Origin: Branchinecta lynchi
Taxonomy: Eukaryota; Arthropoda; Branchiopoda; Anostraca; Branchinectidae
Assembly: GCA_023053575.1 (NCBI GenBank)
Contig: JAKZAP010000008.1
Span: 4,606,715-4,670,714 of the forward strand
Direction: 5' to 3'
Length of the DNA stretch: 64,000 bases
The notes beneath the pieces were generated by a model. It saw only the letters and a list, made by a program, of their open reading frames with translations. It searched no databases and had not been told where the DNA came from. Both the position numbers and the translations under genes were made by a program. This document shows, piece by piece, positions 33,901 through 44,809 of the stretch (positions are counted from its first letter, which is position 1; each line of letters begins with the position of its first letter).

Positions 33901-36900
33901 AATCCCCGCGGCAGTAGTTACATTGTGTAAGGAAAACGGGACTAGCAGTTCAAAGTAGGGGCCGCTACCCATGGTCGTCCCCCTCTGCGTTTTGGGCATT
34001 TGGTCAAATTTCTGCCGAAGGCAAAAATTCGGTCAAACTGGGCATCGCGCGAACATAACTGGACCGGATCCGGGCACTGTGGGGAGTTAGGGGGGGGGGG
34101 GTCGGACATCTAGTGATCCAGCGAGTCCGGCATACTTGTTGATGTGCTAGGACGATGGAACTTTGCAGGTATGACATAAGGGATCCGAACAGATTGACTT
34201 GAGGCTAGTCGTTTCTCCGATCCGACCATCGTGGGGGAGTGGATGGATGGGGAGTCCGGAATCTAGTGGCATGCATAACTTTTGAACGGGGGATCGGATT
34301 TGAATGAAACTTGTCAGTTGGAAAGAGCTATCGCCTCAGATGTTCGGTGTCAAGTCTGGATCAGGCCCGATACCTGTGGGGGATGGGGGGGGGCGGAAAA
34401 CTAAAAAACGCTTAAAGCAAAGGGATTGGGACGGAACTTAATTGGGAGAACATGAATTAGGCCTATATATATAAACTTGGTGGGAACACACCTAGCGAAC
34501 ACTAGATACATCATTGACATGACCGAGCCGATTCGGGCACTGTCGGGGGAGTGGAGGGAGGGGGAATCCGGAATCTTGAGGTATTTATAACTTTTGAACG
34601 GGTGACCGGATCTCGATGAAACTTGATATTTGGAAAGACCTCATGCCTCAGACGACCCACTTAAAATCCGGACCGGATCCGGTGACTTTTGGGGGGAGCT
34701 GGAGGGGGCAACCGGAAATCTTGGGAAACGCTATGAGTGGAGGGATCGAGATGAAACTTGGTGGGAAGACACCTAGCAAACACTAGATACATCATTGACA
34801 TAACCGAGCCAATTCGGGCACTGTGGGGGGATGGAGGGAGGGGGAATCCGGAATCTTGAGGTATTTATAACTTTTGAACGGGTGATCGGATCTCGATGGA
34901 ACTTGATATTTGGAAAGACCTCATGCCTCAGACGACCCACTTAAAATCCGGACCGGATCCGGTGACTTTTGGGGGGAGCTGGAGGGTGCAACCGGAAATC
35001 TTGGGAAACGCTATGAGTGGAGGGATCGAGATGAAACTTGGTGGGAAGACACCTAGCAAACACTAGATACATCATTGACATGACCGAGCCGATTCGGGCA
35101 CTGTCGGGGGAGTGGAGGGAGGGGGAATCCGGAATCTTGAGGTATTTATAACTTTTGAACGGGTGACTTTTGGGGGGAGCTGGAGGGGACAACCGGAAAT
35201 ATTGGAAAACGCTATGAGTGGAGGGATCGAGATGAAACTTGATGGGAAGACACCTAGCAAACACTAGATATATCATTGACATAACCGAGCCGTGCCTACT
35301 CGTAACAAGTGCCATATGAGCTCGTAGCTCTTGTTGCTTTTTGCGGTCCCCCCACTTGGTTCGGGGGCAATTGGGCCGAGATTGCCCAATTTTTATGTTT
35401 TTAACTTGACAAAAACTGGAGGTAGCTATGATAACTTGGAATCCGATGTCACTTAGTTTTAAACGGCCGAACCCGATTTAGCATTGTGACCCGATATGGA
35501 ATAGAATAGAATTTGTTGCACAAAAAGCCTGAAGCCATGGCAAAAATGGTTAAAAAAAGAACAAATGAACGAAATAATAAAACTAAATGGTTAAAAAAAA
35601 GAACAATTGAATGAAATAATAAAACTAAACTAAAGGAAATTCTCTGTGGGCTAAAGCTACTTTTAGGAACCTCACCACTATCACCAGCCTCTTCAAATCT
35701 TGAAAACACTTACTTCCAATAACGTTCATCATCCATACTTCATTTATAGCAATTACATTCCCAAAAAATCTCAACCCGCAGGTCATCTAGCTCACGGCAT
35801 TCACACATCAGATGTAACAAATTCTCATTCTCGCGAAACACGTGTAAACTGATTGGCAATAACCCGTCAATCAATTTTGTTTTGATGCAAGTCGCAACCC
35901 CAGGCCCCACTGAACCGTTTTAGGTATTGATTCAACGTAGGGTATGACCGGTATTCTTAAGAAGTAAACGGTCATATATGTTAGAAGTTAGAAACAGGTA
36001 TTCGGATGTCCAGAATAAATAAGGTGAATGATAAGGTGGACAGTAATGCAGTTAATATAATTGATGAGATTAATGCGACGAGTGGAAGTATGTCATTGTT
36101 GGAAAGTACATAGCGAGATAAATTTGGTGTTTTGTTTTTTAATGACAAATTTCGTTGTTTCTTGTTGTTGAACATGTGGTTTGGAAAGACAATAAACCTG
36201 CAACCAGAGCAAGCAGAAATAAAGCGACATAGGCGGGAAATTATATCCAAACATTTTTGCTTGTTAAGTATCTTTTCAGGGAAAATTCTGTCACCTGTCA
36301 CCTTCTTTAAGGTTTTATACTTCAGCCAAAGAGACATGGGGGGAAGAGGTTTATTTTAAGGCTGGGATTAAGTGGGTGGATCTAAGAATTTTAATTAGTT
36401 GCCGGGCTGATTATTTGCCATTGGGAAAACGGAGGAAATATTTGGGGAATAAATTAGGACGTACTGGTCCCTACTTAAAGTCTACAATTTTATAGCCAAG
36501 TGAAGGAAACGTATGGTGAGGAATATTATTTTAAGTTGGATATCCCCAAAAGGTTTGGTTGCAGGTGCGAGCAAATTGTCTACCTTTCGGGAAAGTTTGG
36601 GAAAGAAAGAGAAATCCGGAAATGCATAGGTCTTGCCCGGTTTGTGGGAAGGTGAGTATGGGCTTGGCCACATTCTCCTGCGGTGTCGTAACCTCTCACA
36701 TTTGAGGGGAAGTATCTTTGAAAAGGGGAATGATGGCTTTCTCCCTGGGATTTTGAAATCAACGTCGCCGAGGTATATTATCGCAGTAGGGAATTTTGTT
36801 GGAAGGGCTTTACAGTTTAGTAAGATTGAGGAAAGAGATAGAGCAAGTGCGCCGTAGAAATTATAGTAGTGGTGATTGAATGCTGGTTGTATTTATGTAT

Positions 36901-39900
36901 GTTGATTGTTACTGTATATGGCCATACGGCTTTCAAATACAGATTATCTTATCTATCTTATCTTATACCATTTGGTCTAAAGTATTTTTTTAACTTTGCG
37001 TTAAGATGCTGACTGTAAGAACGCTTAGTAATCAGTTTGTAATCGAAAAACTAAAAGTGTGCAATGGCGGTGGGTACGATAGTGGCTAATCCTCGTTATC
37101 CTTACGTTAATATATCTTTTCCGTGGCCAAATAACGATCGACCTACAAAATATCGAATTTTCCTTTGATCTTACCACCGCATGGTAGACAAAATAGAAAT
37201 AGATACTCCTTTGTTTCTTTCGGAATTGTATTTGTTGTAGCAAAAGTACGACCCACCTCCAAATGTCTAGTTTTCCTCGAAAACGGAAACAAATATTCGA
37301 AAAAATTACTCACTTCCTTGCTTCATCCTTTCTTCATCTTTCGTATCCCCTCCTGGCTTTTGTATTTTAAAGGACCCCTTAATTGATCAGAAGAGGCGTC
37401 CCGAGGGGGGGGGGGGCTTTAAACTGCTAGTCCCGTTTTCCTTACACAATGTAACTACTGCCGCGGGGATTAGTTATATTTGATGATATTAACCTTGCTA
37501 TTAATTTGTATATATTTAATCATTAGCTGCAGGATTAGCTGTATTCTTTCCGTTACTCAAGCAAAACCATCCCTTGAGAGTTGACACCGGCTAGAGTACT
37601 AGAACTACTAGACACAAATTCTAATCACCGAGCGCGAGGGACGGGTGCAGCACGTGCAGCGTGCCCCAAGGCGGCATATCGGTTACAATTTGTGTTTATT
37701 TGGTTCATTAGTATTTAGTCGATTGCAGAAGTCCAAGGCAGGAGGGCGTGTGCAGTTTTGCGTTTTTTCTCAGCCCAGATTTTCCTCGGATTTTGGCGAA
37801 GAGTACGTTACACTGTTACGATGACTGAATATTTAGTCTTCTATGTAACTGTATAAGATCACGAAATTGCAACCTGGACCAATTTTTTAGCACTCGGTTT
37901 AACTCCGAGTTCCTTACAGGGTGCAATAACTTTGAGTTTTCCTATGCAAGTTAGACAAAATGTCATCCTTTGTGTTTCCAGAATTGTATTTTCCAAGGTA
38001 AAAATACAACTCATCTCCAAATTGCAAGCTATAATTCAGAGGAATTCAGACAACCAAAATGCGTCCGGCCGGCCGTCGGGACTCGTCGTCTTGGACCCAA
38101 GTGCTTGGGTACTTATACTAGGTCTTAATTCCATAATCTACCAAATCGTAGTAATCCTACACTCTTCTGTGGCCTTCCCACTTCTTGCTTATTATTGCCA
38201 AAATAACTCGTACGTAGTAGCGAATATAGAAATCAAAGTCGCGTACTAGCGCAAGTTAGACAAAATGTCATCCTTTGTTTTTCCAGAATTGTATTTTTCA
38301 AGGCAAAAATACAACTCATCTCCAAATTTCAAGCTACAAATTTGGACGCAAGTGCTTGGATACAAATTTGGACTAGGTCTTAATTCCATAATCTACCAAA
38401 TCCTAGATATCCTACACTCTTTTGTGGCCTTCCCACTTCTTGCTTATTATTGCCAAAATGACTCGTAAGTAGTAGCGAATATAGAAATCAAAGTCGCGTA
38501 AGCGTCTAAGAATTTCCCAAGGGGCAGAGTTGAAGCAAAGACGATTAATCGATATGATCCTTCGGAAAATAACGTCTGAATTTATTTTATAATTAATAAT
38601 CACAATTTCTGATCACGCGGTTTTTCGTACGTCGTTTTTTACACTTTCTGAGATAACTCGATAGTAATTATTTTATTCATTTTCCGAATTACGTAAACTC
38701 AAAAGATCCCGTTGATAAGACGTCAATTAAAAGCCCCCGCGTCTCCATCTTATTTGCCGTAAGCGAAGAAGTCACTATCCCCTGTTAAAGATAGCGCAAT
38801 GTTATTAATGGTAGGAAACAACCTCCACTCATAGCGTTTTCCAATATTTCCGGTTGTCCCCTCCAGCTCCCCCAAAAAGTCACCGGATCCGTGCCCGAAT
38901 CGGCTCGGTCATGTCAATGATGTATCTAGTGTTCGCTAGGTGTGTTCCCACCAAGTTTATATATATAGGCCTAATTCATGTTCTCCCAATTAAGTTCCGT
39001 CCCAATCCCTTTGCTTTAAGTGTTTTTTAGTTTTCCGCCCCCCCCCCATCCCCCACAGGTATCGGACCTGATCCAGACTTGACACCGAACATCTGAGGCG
39101 ATAGCTCTTTCCAACTGACAAGTTTCATTCAAATCCGATCACCCGTTCAAAAGTTATGCATGCCACTAGATTCCGGACTCCCCATCCGTCCACTCCCCCA
39201 CGATGGTCGGATCGGAGAAACGACTAGTCTCAAGTCAATCTGTTCGGATCCCTTTTGTCAAACCTGCTAAGTTCCATCGTCCTAGCACATCAACAAGTAT
39301 GCCGTTCCATCGTCCTAGCACATCAACAAGTATGCCGGACTCGCTGGATCACTAGATGTCCGACCCCCCCCCCCCCCCCTAACTCCCCACAGTGCCCGGA
39401 TCCGGTCCAGTTATGTTCGCGCGATGCCCAGTTTGACCGAATTTTTGCCTTCGGCAGAAATTTGACCAAATGCCCAAAACGCAGAGGGGGACGACCATGG
39501 GTAGCGGCCCCTACTTTGAACTGCTAGTCCCGTTTTCCTTACACAATGTAACTACTGCCGCGGGGATTAACTATAGTTGATGCTATTAACCTCGCTATTA
39601 ATTTGTATATGTTTAATCATTAGCTGCAGGATTAGCTGTATTCTTTCCGTTACTGTATTCTGTATTCTTATTATATAAGAATACATATATTCTGTATTAT
39701 TAACCTCGCTATTAATTTGTATATGTTTAATCATTAGCTGCAGGATTAGCTGTATTCTTTCCGTTATCTGTATTCTTCCCGTTTTCCTTACACAATGTAA
39801 CTACTGCCGCGGGGATTAACTATAGTTGATGCTATTAAACTCGCTATTAATTTGTATATGTTTAATCATTAGCTGCAGGATTAGCTGTATTCTTTCCGTT

Positions 39901-41750
39901 ACTCAAACAAAACAATCCCTTGAGACCGCCTAGACACAAAGCTTCTAATCACCGAGCGCGAGGGACGGGTGCAGCGCGCGTGGCCACCCTCGGGGCATAT
40001 TGGTTACAGCTTGTGTTTATTTGGTTCATTAGTATTTAGTTAGTGGATTGCGGAAGTCCAAGGCAGGCGGGCGTCTGAAGTTTTTGCGTTTTTTCTTAGC
40101 CCAGTTTTCCTAGAATTTGGACTAAGAGTATGTTATACTGTTACGATGACTGACTATTTAGTCTTCCATGTACTTGAATAAGATCATGAAATTGCGACCT
40201 GGTCCAAATTTTTAGCACTCGGGTTAACCCCGTATTCCTTACAGGGTGCAATTACTTTGAGCTTTCCTATGATCTTACTAGCGCAAGTTAGACAAAATGT
40301 CATCCTTTTTTTTCCAGAATTGTATTTTCCAAGGCAAAAATACAACTCATCTCCAAATTTCAAGCTAAAATTCAGAAGAATTCAGACAATCAAAATGTAT
40401 CCGGCCGGCCGTGGGGACTCGGTCTTCTTGGACCTAAGTGCTTGGATACAAATTTGGACTAGGTCTTAATTCAGCCTCTTTTCACGAGGACCGCCTCCGC
40501 CTTTCGTCTGGAACGATGTTTATTAGCATACGATCCTCTTGCCACTATAGTTGCGTTTTTTGTCTCTGGTTCGTGTTCTGTGATCACAGTTGTCTGGTTT
40601 GGGTAAACAACGGTGTTTTGCTTACGCTGTTCCTTTTTGTCGCTGTTCTGACGAAAACGCAAATTTGGGATCCTGAGCATGTCTTAAGCGGAAAATCTGT
40701 TAAATTGCAAAAATTTACCTGGACGCCATACAGTCTAGAACACTAATACACAGCCAATACTGGCTTCCAACAGATACCTGACTGCCCACCTAAATTGCAA
40801 ATTATATTCCAAAACGACGATACTTCAGGATCCAACTTTATCCTCCAAACTTCTGCAATTCTTTCTTTTCTATCTGTGAATCGCTCTGCAATTTTCTATC
40901 TGAACAGCGATAAAACATGCTAGGAGAGCAAAACAGACAGCGGAACAGAGAACACGGAACACAGAACAGCGTACACAAACGGGAAAATGAGAAACAGCGA
41001 GTTCCGTATTTTGACAAAAACGGAGAGAAAACAGCGAACAGAAGAGGGACAAAAACGCAACTTATGTTAGCCGTCGTACACCTGTAAGAAAATAACCTTT
41101 ATCCCCTGGTTAAGATTTATTGACCCGATGCCTACCGTTAGTTCTGAGTGAGGATTCGACGATACGCGGCGATCGATAGAAGCGGCAGCGGAGAGCTGTA
41201 TCGTTAATGTTAGTATCGTTACCATCGGGACGCACTAGAGCGAGGCCGTGTTTACTGGCGCAGCACTTTATAGATGCGGAGTCGTGAGGTGCGCAGTCAG
41301 GTATCTGTTGGAAGCCAGTATTGGCTGTGTATTAGTGTTCTAGACTGCCGCTCTCACATCCGTTAGCTCCTAGTCTGCAGTTTCCCACTTGTCTTTTGAT
41401 TTGCAGCAGAATTAACCGAGAGTAACTGAAAACAGCAATTCTCTAAGTGGGAGGGAGGATTGCATGACTAAGCACTTTCAAAGCAAGTAGGATTGCTTTC
41501 AGTTCGGTGGTCAAGTTTATAGGACATTGACCTTGGCCTGAAAACCTTACAAGGGGATTTAGGTGCAGTCAAAACAAGTCTTAGATCACCAGGGTTTCTT
41601 TCTTAGCAGTTTGAACCTTTTTAGGACTGGACTGAAACTTCCTTCCAAGCTTTATAGACCCGGTTCGATAGCCCTCCTGAAAACAAAATACCAGAGTAGA
41701 CAGATTACTAAGACTTACTTTTTCAACTCAGGAGGATGTGCTTTCGACAT
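27397..41750 (-). CDS. SNRPG: SNRPG, small nuclear ribonucleoprotein G (Sm-G), complete, four exons
   Basis: In coding order: 41719-41750, 28708-28730, 28187-28311 and 27397-27447 (32+23+125+51 nt = 76 residues plus TGA, the human length). Reads [43 protein letters not shown], then [14 protein letters not shown]. The Sm1 and Sm2 motifs, including the RG-N RNA-binding triad of Sm2, are intact. Sm-G is one of seven proteins of the Sm ring that binds U1, U2, U4 and U5 snRNA for splicing. The three intron positions and phases are those I recall for human SNRPG. Intron 1 is about 13 kb and contains most of the large transposons in this window. The exons are so short that no exon except the third would stand out in an ORF scan. 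Confidence 0.95.
27468..27960 (+). mobile_element. LINE fragment (RNase H-downstream region), frameshifted, with poly-C
   Basis: The frame at 27468-27812 and the next frame ([17 protein letters not shown]) together resemble the region 29940-30310 on the other strand. A run of about 30 C's at 27879-27908 interrupts it. Located in SNRPG intron 3. Confidence 0.5.
28187..28311 (-). CDS. SNRPG: SNRPG exon 3 (Sm1 motif)
   Basis: Acceptor ttgcag, donor GTGAGT. Encodes [20 protein letters not shown] and on to KNTIGMV; contains the Sm1 motif residues with D, FMN and NLV in their standard places. Confidence 0.95.
28708..28730 (-). CDS. SNRPG: SNRPG exon 2 (23-nt micro-exon)
   Basis: Acceptor ttccag, donor GTTAGT on the reverse strand. 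Encodes (K)FMDKRMT(L). The competing donor two bases earlier (GTGTTA) would break the frame, so the GTTAGT site is required. Confidence 0.9.
29370..29530 (+). mobile_element. tRNA-Thr-like SINE core, copy 1
   Basis: 29431-29507 folds as a tRNA with loop CTTGTAA (anticodon TGT, Thr), A-box TAGCTCAAATGG and B-box GGTTCAAATCC. The acceptor stem has a mismatch and two extra bases follow the T arm. Flanks of about 60 bp left and 30 bp right match copy 2, so this is a dispersed element more likely than a working tRNA gene. Confidence 0.65.
29830..30310 (-). mobile_element. LINE RNase H domain and C-terminal fragment
   Basis: The reverse strand from about 30310 reads [20 protein letters not shown] (the G-x-x-G/R-N-E-x-A-D motif of retroelement RNase H) and later [11 protein letters not shown], with no stop over about 110 codons. 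RNase H suggests an I/Tad/jockey-like clade. Confidence 0.7.
30575..31090 (+). repeat. Family B element, single-armed copy
   Basis: Matches 42890-43300, sharing AAAACTGAGGAT, GGAGTTCTATT and AACACTCAGAAGTGT. Lies in SNRPG intron 1. Confidence 0.6.
31100..32113. other. SNRPG intron 1, nothing recognised
   Basis: No repeat arm or conserved exon seen left of the 9.2-kb element. Confidence 0.4.
32122..32738 (+). mobile_element. 617-bp terminal module, left
   Basis: Bounded by 60-bp inverted repeats differing at one base, so it looks like a MITE in its own right. No target duplication at its inner edge (TATGGCGT versus CCGCTCTC). Confidence 0.75.
33568..33940 (+). repeat. Three-copy tandem repeat within left arm
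   Basis: ACGGAAAGAATACAGCTAAT starts three units near 33569, 33703 and 33817. Mirrored in the right arm at about 39540-39905. Confidence 0.7.
33985..35325 (+). repeat. Family H sequence and 280-bp array inside the snapback, left
   Basis: Same units as 24060-25785, about three copies, ending with the same CCGAGCCGTGCCTACTCGTA and GAGCTCGTAGCTC hairpin. Confidence 0.75.
35335..35460 (+). repeat. Single array J unit
   Basis: CACTTGGTTCGGGGGCAATT then GGGCCGAGATTGCCCA, as at 9520-9560. Confidence 0.5.
35495..35900 (-). mobile_element. LINE 3' fragment with TTCTA tail
   Basis: The reverse strand encodes [17 protein letters not shown], a LINE zinc-knuckle ending, followed by a long 3' region and an ATTCTATTCTATTCC tail. 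Confidence 0.55.
36370..36965 (+). mobile_element. LINE 3' fragment, zinc knuckle split by a frameshift
   Basis: [14 protein letters not shown] and CPVCG in one frame, [12 protein letters not shown] in the next. The 3' end GTATATGGCCATACGGCTTT parallels that of 12940-13760. Tail of TTATC repeats at 36945-36968. Confidence 0.65.
37155..38500 (-). repeat. Diverged third copy of snapback arm sequence (family G)
   Basis: 37420-38480 aligns with the arm at 39515-40470 in the same direction but with many differences and an internal duplication near 38249. 37155-37275 is a still older copy. Confidence 0.65.
38823..39510 (-). repeat. Family H remnant inside the snapback, right
   Basis: Inverted counterpart of 33985-34546 with most of the array missing. 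38823-38887 matches the last unit of the left array. Confidence 0.65.
40731..41347 (-). mobile_element. 617-bp terminal module, right
   Basis: Exact-length inverted partner of 32122-32738. Its outer end abuts the right target duplication. Confidence 0.75.
41524..41690 (-). repeat. Family I MITE remnant
   Basis: GACCTTGGCCTGAAAACCTT to CCCTCCTGA resembles the reverse of 44060-44276. Ends just outside SNRPG exon 1. Confidence 0.45.
41719..41750 (-). CDS. SNRPG: SNRPG exon 1
   Basis: Reverse strand reads ATG then [10 protein letters not shown] and ends AA before GTAAGT. The start codon is the family start. A repeat-free stretch of about 170 bp precedes it and probably holds the 5' UTR and promoter. 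Confidence 0.93.
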
Positions 41751-41999
41751 TCTTTACGCTACTTTAATTTATCAGTCAGACTTTTTGGACCACGCACCCT
41801 GTTCGTATTTTGTTTTTAAATTAAATTAAATCCTTTCATCTGCAATTAAAGCGATAGAGCGGAAATATTTCCTCGGTCTCATGATCTTTGGCTCTATGTG
41901 ACATATCGACATAGAGAAGAAAACGGATTTTTTTGGTGAGACTCAAACTTCAGTCAAGTTTTTTTGTTGCTTGCAGTCATACACAAATCCTCAATTTTT

Positions 42000-42857
42000 G
42001 GGCATGGTGCCCCAACGTCTGGGCATTCCCTAACGTATGGGCATGGTGCCCATACGTTGCGGCACCATGCCCTGGATCATGGGCATGGTACCCCTGTGAA
42101 ATTTGGTTAAACTGAAAGTGGCTACATACCTAAATAGGGTCTTCTTCCTGTCCTGGATCAAAAGATACCTGATTTCACCTTCTATCCAACAACATTTTCC
42201 AGTTTTCAAAATGTTAGAGCACTTCCAAGATACAGAGAGTTTTGTGGAGGCCACTTCTTTCCTAGAGGGTTCCTTCAATCCTTTTCCAGTAGTAAAAAAG
42301 AGTAACAAAAAATCACTCAAAACAAATACAATTACAGGCAAATCATCGAAAGGAAATATTTCCTCCAGTGAACAGATTGATAAGCTTGCCTCATCCATGC
42401 TACCTAGCAGTAATTTTCTGAAAAAGGATAGTATAAACGCACTAGAAGAGAAGTGACTTCCAGAAAACTATGTATCTTGGAAGTGTTCTAACATACAATT
42501 ACAAATTTTAAGTCTGTTTACAGTTTAGTGTGTTTTCTATTTATATGGAAAGAACGTTGTTGTGTTTATTTACTTTGTTTTGTTTACGTGTTTTAATATG
42601 TGTATTTTACTTTTGTATTTTATTCTTACTCTGTTGTTACGCAAAAAGCGGGTCATAAATAAATAAATTAAAAATAAAAATAAATTTGTAAATTGGAAAA
42701 TGAGGTTGGGTAGAAAGTAAAATCAGGTATCTTTTGATCTGGGACAGGAAGAAGACCCTATTTAGGTATGTAACCAGTCTTAGTTAAACCAAATTTCACA
42801 GGGGTACCATGCCCATGCTCCAGGGCATGGTGCTCCAACGTATGGGCACCATGCCCA
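42000..42857. mobile_element. Palindromic element with GGGCATGGTGCCC motifs and a 117-codon ORF
   Basis: Outer arms 42000-42174 and 42719-42857 are inverted (ATACCTAAATAGGGTCTTCT and complement). GGGCATGGTGCC-type palindromes repeat inside each arm. An inner inverted pair (TGTTAGAGCACTTCCAAGAT at about 42211 and near 42475) lies in the core. The ORF 42103-42456 starts in the left arm; its Ser/Lys-rich product is unrecognised. Confidence 0.65.
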
Positions 42858-42889
42858 GACTTTGGGGTCTTACGGCTAAGAGCCTGGTC

Positions 42890-43625
42890 AAACTGTAGGC
42901 GTCTTTTTGTGCTCGAACAAACAGTTTGTGAGTCGACTGTGGCTGGAAAAGAGTGTTTCCGCGTTCTTACGTGGAACCCACAACAATGATCAAATTCAGC
43001 AGCAAAATAGTGTCTAAACAATAAAGTTAACTACTTTTTCAAGCGTATAGACTTAAAACTGAGGATGCTTTTTGTACAGAATGGTAAGGAAAGAAGCCTG
43101 GAGTTCTATTTATTGGGTTTTTACAAGAATTTAATTTTTATTTTCAGATATTGTATTTGAAATTGTTGCAAAAAAAATATAAAATGCCGTTTTCGTGAGT
43201 TAAAACTAGTGGTTTGACTGTGTGGCACACAGTCATGTTTCCGAGACAAACACTCAGAAGTGTGTGGCCCACAGTTGTGTCACGGTAAAAGGCCTTATGC
43301 TCAAAATGGCATAGATTTCTGATTCTATTTCCCTGTGGAAAACAAGTCTACTTCTAAATCAGGGCTATTTTTTGTATGTATAATGTGGGCCTTTTTCCAC
43401 GACACAATTGTGGGCCACACGCTTCTGAGTGTTTGTCAGTCGAGCCACTAGTTTAAACTCGTGGAAACGTCCTTTTGTCTATTTTATGGCTGTAATTTCA
43501 GATATCTGAATAATCCACTCTTATTTCCATACCATTTTGTACAAAAAGTATCCTCAGTTTTAAGTCTATAAGCTTGAAAAAGTGGTAAACTTTATTGTTT
43601 AGACACTATTTTGCTTCCTTCCTTC
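42890..43625. mobile_element. Family B hairpin element
   Basis: GCAAAATAGTGTCTAAAC at 43003 and its complement at about 43608 bound two arms of about 270 bp with a spacer near 43300-43390. The left arm matches 30575-31090. Confidence 0.65.
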
Positions 43626-44059
43626 AACAAATATGACAAACATACTAGACTGAAGCTAATTGAATGGTTTAAATATCGGATAAATAAATATTGCTTCAAT
43701 GTTTCTAGTTAAACACATTTTTCTTTTCAAACAAGATCACCTCATTCTAACCTTATTTCAAATTCCTCGTGTGACTTACAAAATGATGACAAGGTAGAGT
43801 TGTCAAAGTCAATAGCCAGAAACCTTTTCAAAGCAGCTTCAAAACAAAGAAAAAGCACAGAATTAGGAATACTTAGGGCACATGACTGCTGAAGAGTCAT
43901 ATTTTGCCTCTTGACTTTTAGGATAGCATGTACATTTCATTTTAATATTTTCGCTGCAACATTTGAGGTAGAGTATAAACGAAATCACGAACTCCACCTG
44001 TATACTGGATTGAAGCTAATATAATTGTTTATATACTTAAGAAGTAAACTTTGCTTCAA

Positions 44060-44276
44060 TACAGGAGGGGTATCCAACCTCGAATTTTTACAACCTCATA
44101 CTTGTGCCTAAAACGGTTAAGAGGAAAGATCAGTGCAGTCCTAACAAGGTCCTAACTGTCAAGAAAGGCACTGGATAACCTGAGACAAATTTAGGACTGT
44201 ACTGAAGTTTGCTTGTAGTGTTTTCAGGCCAAGTTCGAGGTTATATAAATTTGAGGTCTGGTATCCCTCCTGTATT
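44060..44276. mobile_element. Family I MITE, best copy
   Basis: ATACAGGAGGG and CCCTCCTGTAT terminal repeats, with inner CCTCGAA...TTCGAGG pairing. A lone end (AATACAGGAGGGGTGTCC) lies at about 29675. Confidence 0.55.
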
Positions 44277-44706
44277 CCTAGTCTAACATATTCTTGTTTT
44301 CCAACAAATCCTCCTCACTGTTACCTGAGCTTATATTACTTGCCAGAACCTACAAAGGGATGAAAAAGGCAGGACGCGTTTGATGTTCTTCAGAACCAGC
44401 TGTAAACAGATACAATGCAAGCTTTGGTCTTCTTGTTTTTTCTGTTAACTCGAGAAGTCAATAAACAATATACCCATAACATGGGTTTACTAGTGGTGAT
44501 ACTGTTTACGGTACTGCATCTGTTCTTTTTGGTGACCTAGACCTTAATTCAACCAGCCAATGTTTGGGGGTAGCTTAGTGTGGTTGGTTCTCCTGTCACC
44601 GGTTAGCAATTTTTCTGTGATATTTGATGTCTCATTTAGAGATTTGTCTGATTTAGTACCTGAGCAAAACTGTTATTTCTAGGCCCTGACCTTTCATTTT
44701 ATTGGC

Positions 44707-44809
44707 ATGGCTGAAAATCAGGGAGACATTGTTAAAGATGAAAGTAAGGAAGGAGCAGCACAGAAAGATGCAACAGCAGCAGATGATGACATTAATAAGT
44801 TGTTAGATA
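44707..44809 (+). CDS. PEX19: PEX19 exon 1
   Basis: ATG in gcATGG context; encodes MAENQGDIVKDESKEG and ends LLD(S) before gtaagt. An AG at 44681-44682 after a T-rich tract could be the acceptor of a 5' UTR intron. Confidence 0.9.

Larger units (their letters stand above)
32122..41347. mobile_element. 9,226-bp snapback transposon with 2.4-kb inverted arms and 8-bp target duplication
   Basis: Flanked by CCGCTCTC at 32114-32121 and 41348-41355. Ends CAGTCTAGAACACTAATA and its exact complement. Arms 32122 to about 34546 and about 38887-41347 are about 99% alike (I noted only scattered single-base differences). The middle holds a family H array, LINE fragments and a diverged third copy of arm sequence. 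CAG ends plus an 8-bp duplication suggest hAT transposase in trans; no transposase ORF is inside. Confidence 0.85.
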
